A DNA stretch of 38,171 bases from VAXT01 sp035318925 (GCA_035318925.1 DATHDS010000020.1:1-38171), one strand, 5' to 3'. Shown: positions 1 to 6,952, counted from the first letter of the stretch. Translations and numbers: made by a program. Notes: generated by a model not told the origin, from the sequence alone.

Positions 1-65
1 CCCCGCCGCCACCGCCGCCACCGCCACCGCCTCCGCCGCCGCCTCCACCGCCGCCACCGCCTCCG
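1..65 (+). repeat. Proline-codon (CCN) microsatellite
   Basis: An almost uninterrupted run of CCG, CCA and CCT codons fills the first 65 bases. In the frame that continues into the PASTA domain it encodes about 21 consecutive prolines. It is therefore a coding low-complexity repeat, probably the rigid linker between an upstream (membrane or kinase) part of the protein and its C-terminal PASTA module. Length variation by slippage is likely. Confidence 0.8.
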
Positions 66-269
66 ACGCCAAGACGATGCGTGGTGCCACGGGTCATCGG
101 GCTACGCCTCTCTCGAGCGCGAACCCGCATTCGTCGAGCAGGCTGTTTGCTCGGTCGGGTTCGCCGAGCCCGCTCGAGCCGCGTGGGAATCGTGCTCTCA
201 CAGAGCCCGCGCGCAGGCGCGCAACGCCCGGCCCATACACGGGTCAAGCTGGTCGTCGGCCGCAGGTAA
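3..269 (+). CDS. C-terminal fragment of a PASTA-domain protein (5' end outside window)
   Basis: The open frame enters from the left edge and stops at TAA 267-269. It encodes a poly-Pro linker followed by one PASTA-like module: VPRVIGL at the start, an alternating Arg/Ala helix, VLSQSP in the middle and TRVKLVVGRR at the end. These match the usual PASTA pattern (VPxVxGL ... VxxQxPxxGxxV ... V.L.VS). PASTA domains bind peptidoglycan or muropeptides and sit at the extracellular C-terminus of Ser/Thr kinases or penicillin-binding proteins, or in small secreted proteins. Which of these the missing N-terminus is cannot be told. An internal GTG at 81 is not needed as a start because the frame is open upstream. 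The gene converges with the ABC exporter, with only 3 nt between stop codons and no visible terminator. Confidence 0.72.
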   Translation, partial: PPPPPPPPPPPPPPPPPPPPPTPRRCVVPRVIGLRLSRARTRIRRAGCLLGRVRRARSSRVGIVLSQSPRAGAQRPAHTRVKLVVGRR

Positions 270-272
270 GAA

Positions 273-3200
273 CTAGAGCCCGAGCTGCTGGCCGACCAGG
301 TAGTAGTAGATCCCCTGGCGCTTCATCAGCTCCTCGTGTGAGCCCTGCTCGACGAGCCGGCCGCGCTCGAGGACGACGATCAGGTCGGCGTCGCGGATCG
401 TCGAGAGCCGGTGGGCGATCACGAACGACGTCCGTCCCTGGAAGACCTCGTCCATGTTCGCCTGCACGGCGCGCTCCGACTCGCTGTCGAGCGCGCTCGT
501 CGCCTCGTCGAAGACGAGCACCGGCGGCCGCCCGTAGACCGCGCGCGAGATCGCGATCCGCTGCCGCTGGCCGCCGGAGAGCAGGAGGCCGGTCTCGCCG
601 ATGCGGGTCTCGTAGCCGAGCGGCAGGCGCTCGATGAAGTCGTGCGCGTTCGCGACCTTCGCCGCCCAGAGGATGCGCCGCATGTCCAGCTGCTCGTCAC
701 CGAAGGCGATGTTGCGAGCGATCGTGTCGTCGAAGAGGTGGTTCTCCTGGAGGACGTAGCCGATGTGCTTGCGCAGGTGCCGGTAGTCGAGCGTGCGCAT
801 GTCGACGCCGTCGAAGTAGATCGTGCCCTCGGTCGGCTCGAGCAGGCCGGCCAGGCACCGAACGAGCGTCGTCTTGCCGCCGCCGCTGCGCCCGACGATC
901 GCAACCATCGTGCCGGGCTCGACGTCGAGCGTCACACCTTCAAGAATCGGCGGCGAGATCGGCGTGTACCGGAACCCGAGGTTCTCGATCCGGATCCGCC
1001 CTTCCAGGCTCGGGACAGGCGTCAGCTTGTCCCGGTCGGCGCCCTGCTCCGGCTCCTCGGTGACGATGTCGTTCAGACGGTTGAGCAGGACGCTGCTGTA
1101 CTGGAACTCGTCCCAGGTCCCGAGCAGCGTGAGAATCGGCCCGTTCGCGAGCAGGACGAGCGCGTTGAACGCGGCTAGCTGGCCCAGGGACATGGCTCCG
1201 CTGAGCACACGCAGCGAGCCGACGAAGAGGAAGAGCATCAGCGTCCCGATCGAGACGAGCTGAGTCGCAGCCTCGTACGACATGATCGTGAAGTCCGCCC
1301 GGAAGACCCGGCGCGAGAGCGCCTGAAACTGCTCGAGCATGCGCGAGCGGAACGCGTGCTCGCCGGCGGCCGCCTTCACGGTCTCGATGCCCTTGATCGC
1401 GTCGATCTGGTGCGCGCTGTACTTGCCGAAGGCCTCCTCGAGGCTGTCGAACATCGGGCGCAGCCGGCGCCGGGAAAAGTGCATCAGGTACAGGTAGACC
1501 GGCGCCGTCGCGAGGAAGACGAGCGCGAGCACCCAGTCGAAGATGAACATCAGGGTGAGCGACGCGATCAGCGTCGCGAGCGCCGTCAGCGCCTGGACGC
1601 CTTGCTGGACGACGAACGTCCGCACCTGGCGCATGCCCTGGAGCCGGCGCTGGATGTCGCCCGTGCGCCTCGACTGGAAGTAGCTCATCGGGAGCTCGAG
1701 TAGCTTCCCGGTCAGGAAGTCGAGCGAGCGGCCGTCGATCACGACCGCGGCGCGGCTCAGGATGTAGCGCTGGATCAGCGTCGCGCCCGTGACCGCGACC
1801 AGGACCGCTCCCATGCCGCCGAGCAGGAGGTAGAGCAGGCCGAAGTCGCGCTTGGTCGGAGGCAGGACGTCGTCGAAGATCACCTTCGTGAAGACCGGCA
1901 ACACCATCTCCAGCGCGGCGGCGACCAGGGCCAGGACGCCGGCCCAGACGAGCGTGCGCTTGAAGGGCCGGAAGAACTCCCAGATCCAGCCCACGTTCTC
2001 GTCCCCGACGGGCGCCTGCTCGAGGCCCTCTCCATAGGCGAGCAGCGCCGAGTAGCCCGACCACTTCTCCACGAACTCGGCGCGGTCCGTCTTGACGAGG
2101 CCGCGAGCGGGATCCGCAAGCCGGACATGCTTGTCCTCGACTCGGTAGAGGACGACCCAGTGGTTGCCGTCGAAGTGGCAGACGGCCGGCAGCGGCAGCT
2201 CGTCGAGCCGGGTCTTCGACGCTTTCACGGAGCGCACACGGAGACCGACCTGCTCGGCGCCGCTCGCGATCCCGGCGAGGCTCGTCCCGTCGATCGAGGT
2301 GTGCACGAGCCGGCGGATGTGCGCGAGGCTCACCGACCGCCCGAAGTGCCGGGTGACCATCGCCAGGCACGCGGCGCCGCAGTCCATCTCGTCCACCTGC
2401 CACACGTGCGGGAAGCGCTTGATGCGCTTCGCCCGCTCGCCCTCCTCAGCCGCCCATTCCTCGACAGCCTCGTCGGCCGCGGCCGGCGCATCGACCTGAT
2501 CGAGACCGACCGGCTCGGCGACCGCGGCCTCGGCCGGGACGAGCTCCTCCGCGAAATCGAGCGGGACGCGGGCAACGAACTTGAACTCGTAGCGTTCGAC
2601 CTCGCGGTTGACGACGGCGCGGAACCCGGCGTCGGACTCGAGCAGCCGCCGGAAGTCCGGCTCCTGAAGGACGAGCAGCTTCGCCGGAGTGACCGCCTCG
2701 ATGCTGACCGCGCGCGGGGCGCCGAGGAGCAGCGAGCGCTCGCCGAAGAAGTCGCCGCGCCGGATGTACGCGACGTCCCCGCGCGAGCCCTCCTCGGTCT
2801 GCCAGACCGCGCGCAGCCGCCCCTCCTCGACGAAGAACATCGAGCTCGCGGTCTCCCCCTGGCGGACGACGATCTCGCCCCTGTCGACCGCCAACGGGTC
2901 GACGGCGTCGATGAGGGCGTCGAGCGTTTCCGGGTCGATGTCGGAGAACGCGGACGAGATGCGGAAGAGGTCGCGTAGGTGGACGCGCTCGATGTAGCGC
3001 TCGAAGTGCTCCCTGATCTCGGGATTGACCTGAACGACCGCCCGGAAGATCGCCTTGTCGAGCCTGAGCGCCTCGACCTCGCCGCTTGCGCGAACGGTCG
3101 CGGTCCGGTCGCCGTCCTCGAGCAGTGCGATCTCGCCAAAGGCGTCTCCGGGCCCGAGGCTCGCGAGGGAAACCTCCTCTCCCCGATCCCCGCGCCTGAG

Positions 3201-3401
3201 CGCCCGGGCCGAGCCGGAGACGATCACGTAGAAGGCATCCGCGTCGGCGCCCTCGGCCACGATCACGTCGCCGAACCCGTACGAGACCGGGACGAACGCC
3301 TCGACCACGAGACGGCGCGAGTCGTCCGGGAGCAGCTTCAGGACCGGGAGGCCGTCGAGAACCGCCGCGGCGTCCTCGGGCAGCGGCTCAGAGATACTCA
3401 T
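273..3401 (-). CDS. C39-peptidase ABC exporter (PCAT) with two N-terminal cyclic-nucleotide-binding domains
   Basis: A 1042-residue multidomain exporter. Residues ~20-135 and ~145-265 are two cNMP-binding (Crp-type) beta-roll domains, with GDAFGEIALL and GDFFGERSLL phosphate-cassette-like motifs. Residues ~330-455 are a C39 peptidase: Q335, catalytic C341 in DCGAAC, H414 in GNHWVVL and D430 in LADP. Residues ~475-770 are an ABC membrane domain. The C-terminal ATPase has Walker A GRSGGGKTT, signature LLSGGQRQR, Walker B VLVFDEATSALD and H-loop AHRLSTI. Family knowledge: PCATs cut double-glycine leaders and export the core peptide. Here the substrates are plainly the two GG peptides encoded just upstream (4374-4645). 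The start codon lies inside the end of the PpiC-related gene (14-nt overlap), so the two are translationally coupled. No HlyD-like adaptor is nearby, consistent with one membrane. The double cNMP input suggests gating by cAMP or a related nucleotide (inference). All catalytic motifs are intact. Confidence 0.93.
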   Translation of the reverse strand: MSISEPLPEDAAAVLDGLPVLKLLPDDSRRLVVEAFVPVSYGFGDVIVAEGADADAFYVIVSGSARALRRGDRGEEVSLASLGPGDAFGEIALLEDGDRTATVRASGEVEALRLDKAIFRAVVQVNPEIREHFERYIERVHLRDLFRISSAFSDIDPETLDALIDAVDPLAVDRGEIVVRQGETASSMFFVEEGRLRAVWQTEEGSRGDVAYIRRGDFFGERSLLLGAPRAVSIEAVTPAKLLVLQEPDFRRLLESDAGFRAVVNREVERYEFKFVARVPLDFAEELVPAEAAVAEPVGLDQVDAPAAADEAVEEWAAEEGERAKRIKRFPHVWQVDEMDCGAACLAMVTRHFGRSVSLAHIRRLVHTSIDGTSLAGIASGAEQVGLRVRSVKASKTRLDELPLPAVCHFDGNHWVVLYRVEDKHVRLADPARGLVKTDRAEFVEKWSGYSALLAYGEGLEQAPVGDENVGWIWEFFRPFKRTLVWAGVLALVAAALEMVLPVFTKVIFDDVLPPTKRDFGLLYLLLGGMGAVLVAVTGATLIQRYILSRAAVVIDGRSLDFLTGKLLELPMSYFQSRRTGDIQRRLQGMRQVRTFVVQQGVQALTALATLIASLTLMFIFDWVLALVFLATAPVYLYLMHFSRRRLRPMFDSLEEAFGKYSAHQIDAIKGIETVKAAAGEHAFRSRMLEQFQALSRRVFRADFTIMSYEAATQLVSIGTLMLFLFVGSLRVLSGAMSLGQLAAFNALVLLANGPILTLLGTWDEFQYSSVLLNRLNDIVTEEPEQGADRDKLTPVPSLEGRIRIENLGFRYTPISPPILEGVTLDVEPGTMVAIVGRSGGGKTTLVRCLAGLLEPTEGTIYFDGVDMRTLDYRHLRKHIGYVLQENHLFDDTIARNIAFGDEQLDMRRILWAAKVANAHDFIERLPLGYETRIGETGLLLSGGQRQRIAISRAVYGRPPVLVFDEATSALDSESERAVQANMDEVFQGRTSFVIAHRLSTIRDADLIVVLERGRLVEQGSHEELMKRQGIYYYLVGQQLGL

Positions 3402-4323
3402 GCCACTGCACCCGGTTTCTCACCTCGCGTTCGAGCGCCCTGCGCGGAACCTCCTCTCGCAACCGTTCTTGTATCACCGGGTCGGTGAGAGTCGGCGCCA
3501 CCTTCCCGTTCACGCGGAGCAGTGCAAATCCGTTGTCAACCCGAAGGGGCCCGACGAGCTCGCCGGTGGGGGCGCTGAGGAGAGACTCCGAAAGGCCCGG
3601 CTCGACGTCCTCGAGGAACGCCTCGTGCTCTTCCACGGGCACGCCGGCGCGGCCCGCGACGTCCGCGGGGCTGAGCCTGTCCTCCCGGACCAGGAGAGCG
3701 GCCTCGCTCGCCATTCCGGCCTCGGGGAACTCGAGCGCCGTGTAGCTCAGTCGCACCCAGTCGGCGTTGCGAAGCTCGAGCGCCTTCGCCGCCGCCTCGG
3801 GAGTGAGCGCATCAGCCATGAAGGCCGCGTGCTCGGCTTCCATGCGGGCAAGAGCGGGCTCGACGGGACCTGGGTGAATGCCCCCAGCCTCGGCCGCGGC
3901 GACCCGCCCGGCGAGGGCGCGCGCCAGCTCGGCGAGCACGCCGGAGCAGACAGCGTCGGCCCAGACATCCCTCTCGTCGACCGGCGAGCCGGGCTCGCCG
4001 GTCGCTCGCTCGCGGGCGATCTGGCGCCGGAGATAGCCGGACCAGTCCCTCGCGTCGAGCCCCCAGCGCTCGAGCCAGGCGTCCATCTCCTCGGCGGCGA
4101 TCAGCTTCTGCGCGTAGCGGAACGCCTGCTTCGCCTCATCGAGCTCGGCCCGACCGATCTTCGCGTTAAGGCCGGCAAGTGCCGCGAGGCCCTGGGCCGT
4201 CCGCCGTTCCAGCTCGGCCCACCGGCTCCAGTACCGGGCAGCCGCAACGACGTCGGCCCAGCGATAGTCCCGATCGCCCGCAGCGAAGACGGCGCGATCG
4301 AGCACCTCGCGTGGCAGAGCCAT
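3388..4323 (-). CDS. PpiC/SurA-related peptide-maturation protein
   Basis: A 311-residue protein with no signal peptide or membrane segment. Residues 1-~190 are mostly helical and rich in Arg/Glu/Trp, SurA-like. Residues ~200-295 resemble the C-terminal half of a parvulin (PpiC) rotamase: LLSAPTGELVGPLRVDNGFALLRV followed by a KVAPTLTD tail fits the usual GEVxGPVxTxxGYxLxxV pattern. Parvulin active-site residues are not convincingly present, so it may be a chaperone rather than an isomerase. PpiC-related proteins commonly sit beside C39 exporters in peptide or bacteriocin operons (established genomic association). It lies between the precursor peptides and the exporter and overlaps the exporter start by 14 nt. 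No good ribosome-binding site precedes ATG 4323, and a strong hairpin separates it from the precursors, so its expression is probably lower than theirs. Confidence 0.8.
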   Translation of the reverse strand: MALPREVLDRAVFAAGDRDYRWADVVAAARYWSRWAELERRTAQGLAALAGLNAKIGRAELDEAKQAFRYAQKLIAAEEMDAWLERWGLDARDWSGYLRRQIARERATGEPGSPVDERDVWADAVCSGVLAELARALAGRVAAAEAGGIHPGPVEPALARMEAEHAAFMADALTPEAAAKALELRNADWVRLSYTALEFPEAGMASEAALLVREDRLSPADVAGRAGVPVEEHEAFLEDVEPGLSESLLSAPTGELVGPLRVDNGFALLRVNGKVAPTLTDPVIQERLREEVPRRALEREVRNRVQWHEYL

Positions 4324-4330
4324 GCTGTGA

Positions 4331-4365
4331 GGGTAGACCGCCGGAGCGGTGCCCGGCGGTCACCC
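4331..4365 (-). promoter_or_regulatory. Intra-operon hairpin between precursor peptides and processing genes
   Basis: Inverted repeat with arms GACCGCCGG (4336-4344) and CCGGCGGTC (4353-4361) and an 8-nt loop. It is extended outside by GGGT/ACCC with a one-base bulge, about 13 pairs in total. It begins 8 nt after the stop of the second peptide gene and ends just before the PpiC-related start. No U-run follows on the minus strand. It is best read as a leaky attenuator or 3'-end stabiliser that keeps precursor mRNA in excess over exporter mRNA, an arrangement typical of peptide operons (inference). Confidence 0.6.
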
Positions 4366-4373
4366 GCACTCGG

Positions 4374-4514
4374 CTACTTCCAGTAAGTGTCCTTGCTCCC
4401 CAGGCCGCCCGCGACGTCCTTGCTCTCGTCCTCGGGCACGTCGAGATCCTTCATCGTCTCTTCGGGCTCTTCCGGAGTCTCCTCGGACTGCTGTTCGTGC
4501 TCTTGCTCGCTCAT
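4374..4514 (-). CDS. Double-glycine leader peptide 2 (46 aa precursor)
   Basis: A 46-residue acidic peptide. Residues 1-37 form a Glu-rich leader ending in DVAGG; residues 38-46 (LGSKDTYWK) would be the released core. The leader shares 32 of 37 residues with the peptide encoded just upstream, including the block MKDLDVPE. The start ATG at 4514 overlaps the stop of peptide 1 (TAATG) and has an AAGGAG ribosome-binding site 8 nt upstream, inside the end of peptide 1. The GG motif, tandem duplication and same-strand C39 exporter together identify it as an exporter substrate. The function of the product (pheromone, bacteriocin, modified peptide) is not shown. No lanthipeptide, radical-SAM or other obvious modification enzyme is in the operon. 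Confidence 0.85.
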   Translation of the reverse strand: MSEQEHEQQSEETPEEPEETMKDLDVPEDESKDVAGGLGSKDTYWK

Positions 4515-4645
4515 TACCATTTCTCCTTGAGCTGGCCGCCTTTGACGTCCTCGCTCTCCTCTTCGGGCACGTCGAGGTCCTTCATCGTCTCTTCGGGCTC
4601 CTCCGAGGTTTCCTCGGACTGCTGCTCGTGCTCCTGCTCGCCCAT
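4514..4645 (-). CDS. Double-glycine leader peptide 1 (43 aa precursor)
   Basis: A 43-residue peptide, too short for most gene callers. The 37-residue leader ends in DVKGG, followed by a six-residue tail QLKEKW. It starts at ATG 4645 with a strong GAGAGGAG ribosome-binding site 5 nt upstream, and is the first gene after the methyltransferase stop (4675). DNA identity to peptide 2 is also high, so the pair arose by tandem duplication. The leaders are conserved while the tails diverge in sequence and length, the usual signature of a precursor family whose leader is read by a common peptidase. Both tails are Lys-rich and end at or next to Trp. If C341 of the exporter cuts after GG, this would release one of the shortest cores expected for such a system (inference). 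Confidence 0.85.
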   Translation of the reverse strand: MGEQEHEQQSEETSEEPEETMKDLDVPEEESEDVKGGQLKEKW

Positions 4646-4659
4646 CAGGACTCCTCTCG

Positions 4660-4677
4660 TCGGGTGACCCGATTCTA
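4660..4677 (-). promoter_or_regulatory. Candidate promoter -10 and 13-bp dyad upstream of the peptide operon
   Basis: On the minus strand a -10-like TAGAAT (4677-4672) overlaps the methyltransferase stop codon. It is followed directly by the perfect dyad TCGGGTGACCCGA (4672-4660) and then the ribosome-binding site of peptide 1. No good -35 hexamer is seen at 17 bp. The dyad lies where a repressor would block initiation, so it is a candidate operator. Transcription could equally run on from the methyltransferase gene. Confidence 0.35.
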
Positions 4678-6105
4678 GGGAGCTTTGCCCGCTGAAACCA
4701 GACCGAGAGCGAAGAGGCGCCGCATGGCGGCAACGCTTTCCTGGTCCTCGCCGACGAGCTCGCCCAGCGGGCGCGAGCCATCGAGTGAAGCGAGTCGCTC
4801 CGCAAGCGCGGCCGGCACCGGCGCGGCGAACCCGACGCCGTTCTCGAGGTGGATCTTCGCCTGCTTTTCGCCCAGACCGGGGCCTCCGGCCCGCCAGCTC
4901 GCCTGTAGTCCCGGCACCAAGTCCAGCCGTGCGGCGAGCAGCGCGCCGTCGGCGGCGAGCTCATCGCGGCGGTCCCGGGCCTCGAAGAGCCGAACGACGT
5001 GGTCGCCTGCACGGCCGGCCGGTTCTCCGGGAACTTCGATCGCCCGTACCCAGTTAGAGCCTCCGGACCGTCGCCGCAACACGACCATCCCCTCGGTGAT
5101 CACACCGATCCCCTCACGCCGGTAGTAGTCGAGCCAACGGTCGACCGCCGAGAGAAACGGCTCGCGCCCCTGCGCAAGCAGCATGCGGTTCCACTGAGCC
5201 GCGTACGCGACGGGGTCGATCGTCACGTACTTGAGCAGCAGCGCATCGCAGCCCGACCCGGCGAGCCACGCTTCCACGGGAGCCCGCCAGTCCTCGTCGC
5301 GACGGTGGGCCCAGTTGCCCATCACGTGCGCGAATCCGCCTTCCTCGAGGTGGGCGGGCACCTCCCTGAGCAGCTGCTGCGTGACCGCATCGGCGGCGAG
5401 ATCACCGTCCCGGTAGAGGAACTTGTTGTCGGGCGAAACGACATACGGCGGGTTGGCCACGATCAGGTCGAAGCGCTCGTCGGCGACGGGCTCGAACCAG
5501 CTGCCCTCGCGGAGGTCGACTTTCGTGACCCTGTTCAGCGCCGCGTTGAAGCGCGCGAAGGCGAGACCCCGCTCGTTGACGTCGACGGCCACGACCCACT
5601 CGGAGTGGCGGGCCGCCATCAGCGCCTGGACGCCGGAGCCGGTCCCGAGATCGAGCGCGGTTCGAACAGGTTTGCGGATCGTCAGACGCTCCACGCGCTG
5701 AGCAGACGGGCTCGGGCCGGTGACGAAGTCCGGCGGATCCGGGCGGGTCATGACGTCCGAGGCGACCAGCAAGCCTTCGTAGGACGAGACCCGAGCCAGC
5801 GGCCGCACGACCTTCTCGTCGGCCTCCGCGAGGCCCATCTCGACGAGAGCATCGGTCTCGACCGGCTCCAGCGCGCTCGCGGCATCGCCGGCGGCAACCG
5901 ACTCGCCGAGCTGGAAGAGCTTCACCAGCGTCGCCGGCCGCGAGTGCTCATCGGCGAGGCGGCGCGCGTGGAGGTCGACGTCGAGCCGAGGGTTCACCCG
6001 CAGCGGCGGGCTCATCGCATCCTTCATTGCGTCGGCCTGCCCGAGCAGCAGCTTCCGCAGGTCGTCGAGGACGCCGGCGTCCTGAGGAATCGTGGGCTGT
6101 GACAA
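4675..6105 (-). CDS. Class I SAM-dependent methyltransferase with N-terminal DUF7059-like domain
   Basis: About 476 residues from TTG 6105, which has AGGG 7 nt upstream and follows the preceding stop by 2 nt. An in-frame start at 6168 would add 21 residues inside the preceding gene and is less likely. An N-terminal helical/winged region (~1-140) precedes a Rossmann methyltransferase core with motif I DLGTGSGVQAL (~residues 151-161) and NPPY (~218-221). NPPY is the catalytic signature of amino-group methyltransferases (PrmC/RsmC/HemK-like). The C-terminal 170 residues are a separate domain seen in the same actinobacterial family. The substrate is unknown; glutamine in a protein or a base in RNA/DNA are the usual targets of NPPY enzymes. 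It ends 29 nt before peptide 1, but the family is widespread without such peptides, so a role in peptide modification should not be assumed. Confidence 0.85.
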   Translation of the reverse strand: MSQPTIPQDAGVLDDLRKLLLGQADAMKDAMSPPLRVNPRLDVDLHARRLADEHSRPATLVKLFQLGESVAAGDAASALEPVETDALVEMGLAEADEKVVRPLARVSSYEGLLVASDVMTRPDPPDFVTGPSPSAQRVERLTIRKPVRTALDLGTGSGVQALMAARHSEWVVAVDVNERGLAFARFNAALNRVTKVDLREGSWFEPVADERFDLIVANPPYVVSPDNKFLYRDGDLAADAVTQQLLREVPAHLEEGGFAHVMGNWAHRRDEDWRAPVEAWLAGSGCDALLLKYVTIDPVAYAAQWNRMLLAQGREPFLSAVDRWLDYYRREGIGVITEGMVVLRRRSGGSNWVRAIEVPGEPAGRAGDHVVRLFEARDRRDELAADGALLAARLDLVPGLQASWRAGGPGLGEKQAKIHLENGVGFAAPVPAALAERLASLDGSRPLGELVGEDQESVAAMRRLFALGLVSAGKAP

Positions 6106-6107
6106 CG

Positions 6108-6542
6108 TCAGCCCTGAAGGTCGGTGTGCACCCGTTCTCCCTTGAACAACTTCTGACCGGGGTCCCACGGAAAGAAGATGACGACGCCGAACTCGACGTG
6201 CTCTCCGGTTGCCTTGTAGTCGAGCCAGTCGGCCTCGTGGGTCCCGGTGACGTCAGCCTCCTCGCAGACGCCCTGCGGCCCGATCACGATGTCGGTCAGC
6301 TGGAAGTCGATGTCGGGGAACGCGCCGAGCAGGCCGCCGTAGAAGCGCGTTGCCCCTTCGTGTCCGTGCCACACGTGCTCGGTGCCGACGATCTCGTAGA
6401 CGCAGTCGTCGGTGAGGGTCGACAGGAGGCCCGCGATGTCCCGCTTGTCCTCGGCGATCGAGTGCCGCTTCCAGAGCTCGCGGATCGCGTCGTACTCGGC
6501 GGGATCGACGGGGAGTCGCAGGAGGTCGCGAACGTCGCTCAT
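6108..6542 (-). CDS. NTF2-like / SnoaL-like protein
   Basis: 144 residues forming a single NTF2-like alpha+beta cone. A helical start (EYDAIRELWKRHSIAEDKRDIAGLLSTL) leads into TDDCVYE, then WHGHEGATRFYGGLLGAFPDIDFQLTDIVI, and ends with strand residues. This is the layout of SnoaL-like polyketide cyclases, limonene-epoxide hydrolase-like enzymes and many uncharacterised ester- or steroid-binding relatives. No family-specific catalytic pair can be assigned. It lies 2 nt upstream of the methyltransferase and is probably co-transcribed with it. Its start lies only 20 bp from that of the divergent small gene at 6563. Confidence 0.8.
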   Translation of the reverse strand: MSDVRDLLRLPVDPAEYDAIRELWKRHSIAEDKRDIAGLLSTLTDDCVYEIVGTEHVWHGHEGATRFYGGLLGAFPDIDFQLTDIVIGPQGVCEEADVTGTHEADWLDYKATGEHVEFGVVIFFPWDPGQKLFKGERVHTDLQG

Positions 6543-6562
6543 GGGTGGATAGGCTCCCTTCC

Positions 6563-6922
6563 GTGGCTACGCAGGTCGCAGAAGACACGCTCTCCGCCTC
6601 CTGGCTCGCCGTCCGGCTCGGCATGGAGCCGTTGCGGCTGGAGGCGATGCGCCGAGCCGGCGAGCTGATCGCCTACCGGCCCGACGGAGCGCGCGAGCAC
6701 TATTACCCGCTCTGGCAGTTCGACGAGGACTGGCGGCCGCTCCCGATCGTCCCGAGGCTCGTGCGGGAGGCGAGGGAGCGCGGCCTCGGCGAAAACCGCC
6801 TCTACGAGATCCTGGCCGGCCGCTCCGGCCTCTCCTCCGGTGGAGGCCGCCTCGCGCGTTCCCTGCGCGAAGGCCGGGACGAGCACGTGCTCGAAGCCGT
6901 GCGGCTCGCCACAACCTCGTAG
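6563..6922 (+). CDS. Small HTH-like protein with WQF motif (antitoxin/regulator-like), function unknown
   Basis: 119 residues from GTG 6563, chosen because AGG lies 9 nt upstream; GTG 6545 would add six residues and overlap the divergent promoter. The N-terminal segment SASWLAVRLGMEPLRLEAMRRAGELIAYR looks like a helix-turn-helix. It is followed by YYPLWQFDEDWRPLPIVPRL, the (Y/F)PxWQF motif seen in small actinobacterial DNA-binding proteins, some of which are antitoxin-like. A short helical tail follows. There is no adjacent toxin. A convergent hairpin follows the stop directly. The assignment is by motif only and the biological role is unknown. Confidence 0.6.
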   Translation: MATQVAEDTLSASWLAVRLGMEPLRLEAMRRAGELIAYRPDGAREHYYPLWQFDEDWRPLPIVPRLVREARERGLGENRLYEILAGRSGLSSGGGRLARSLREGRDEHVLEAVRLATTS

Positions 6923-6923
6923 G

Positions 6924-6949
6924 AGGTCGCGGGCCACGGGTCCGGACCT
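6924..6949. terminator. Bidirectional hairpin between convergent genes
   Basis: Inverted repeat AGGTC-G-CGGGCC, loop ACG, GGTCCG-GACCT: 11 pairs (one G-U) with one bulged G. It lies between the stop of the plus-strand gene (6922) and that of the minus-strand gene (6953). There is no T-run on either side. Its core closely resembles the hairpin at 10026-10048. Confidence 0.6.
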
Positions 6950-6952
6950 ACC

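Noticed and set aside
1..65. Possible CRISPR-like or non-coding tandem repeat
   Set aside because: It is a codon-level CCN repeat in frame with a PASTA domain, without spacers.
77..637. Plus-strand 186-aa Arg/Ser-rich open frame
   Set aside because: It runs antisense through the exporter ATPase and has the composition typical of a G+C-rich shadow frame; the PASTA frame and the exporter explain the region.
940..2403. Minus-strand 487-aa open frame inside the exporter gene
   Set aside because: Alternative frame of the exporter; composition is Arg/Pro/Ala-rich with no domain, while the exporter frame has all motifs.
4374..5012. Long minus-strand frame that would make the second GG peptide the tail of a 212-aa protein
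   Set aside because: The upstream part is a shadow of the methyltransferase and of peptide 1. The ATG at 4514 has a good ribosome-binding site and the leader starts exactly as in peptide 1.
4675..6105. Methyltransferase as a tailoring enzyme of the GG peptides
   Set aside because: It is only 29 nt away, but the family is widespread in actinobacteria without such peptides and has an NPPY core of general amino-methyltransferases; adjacency alone is not enough.
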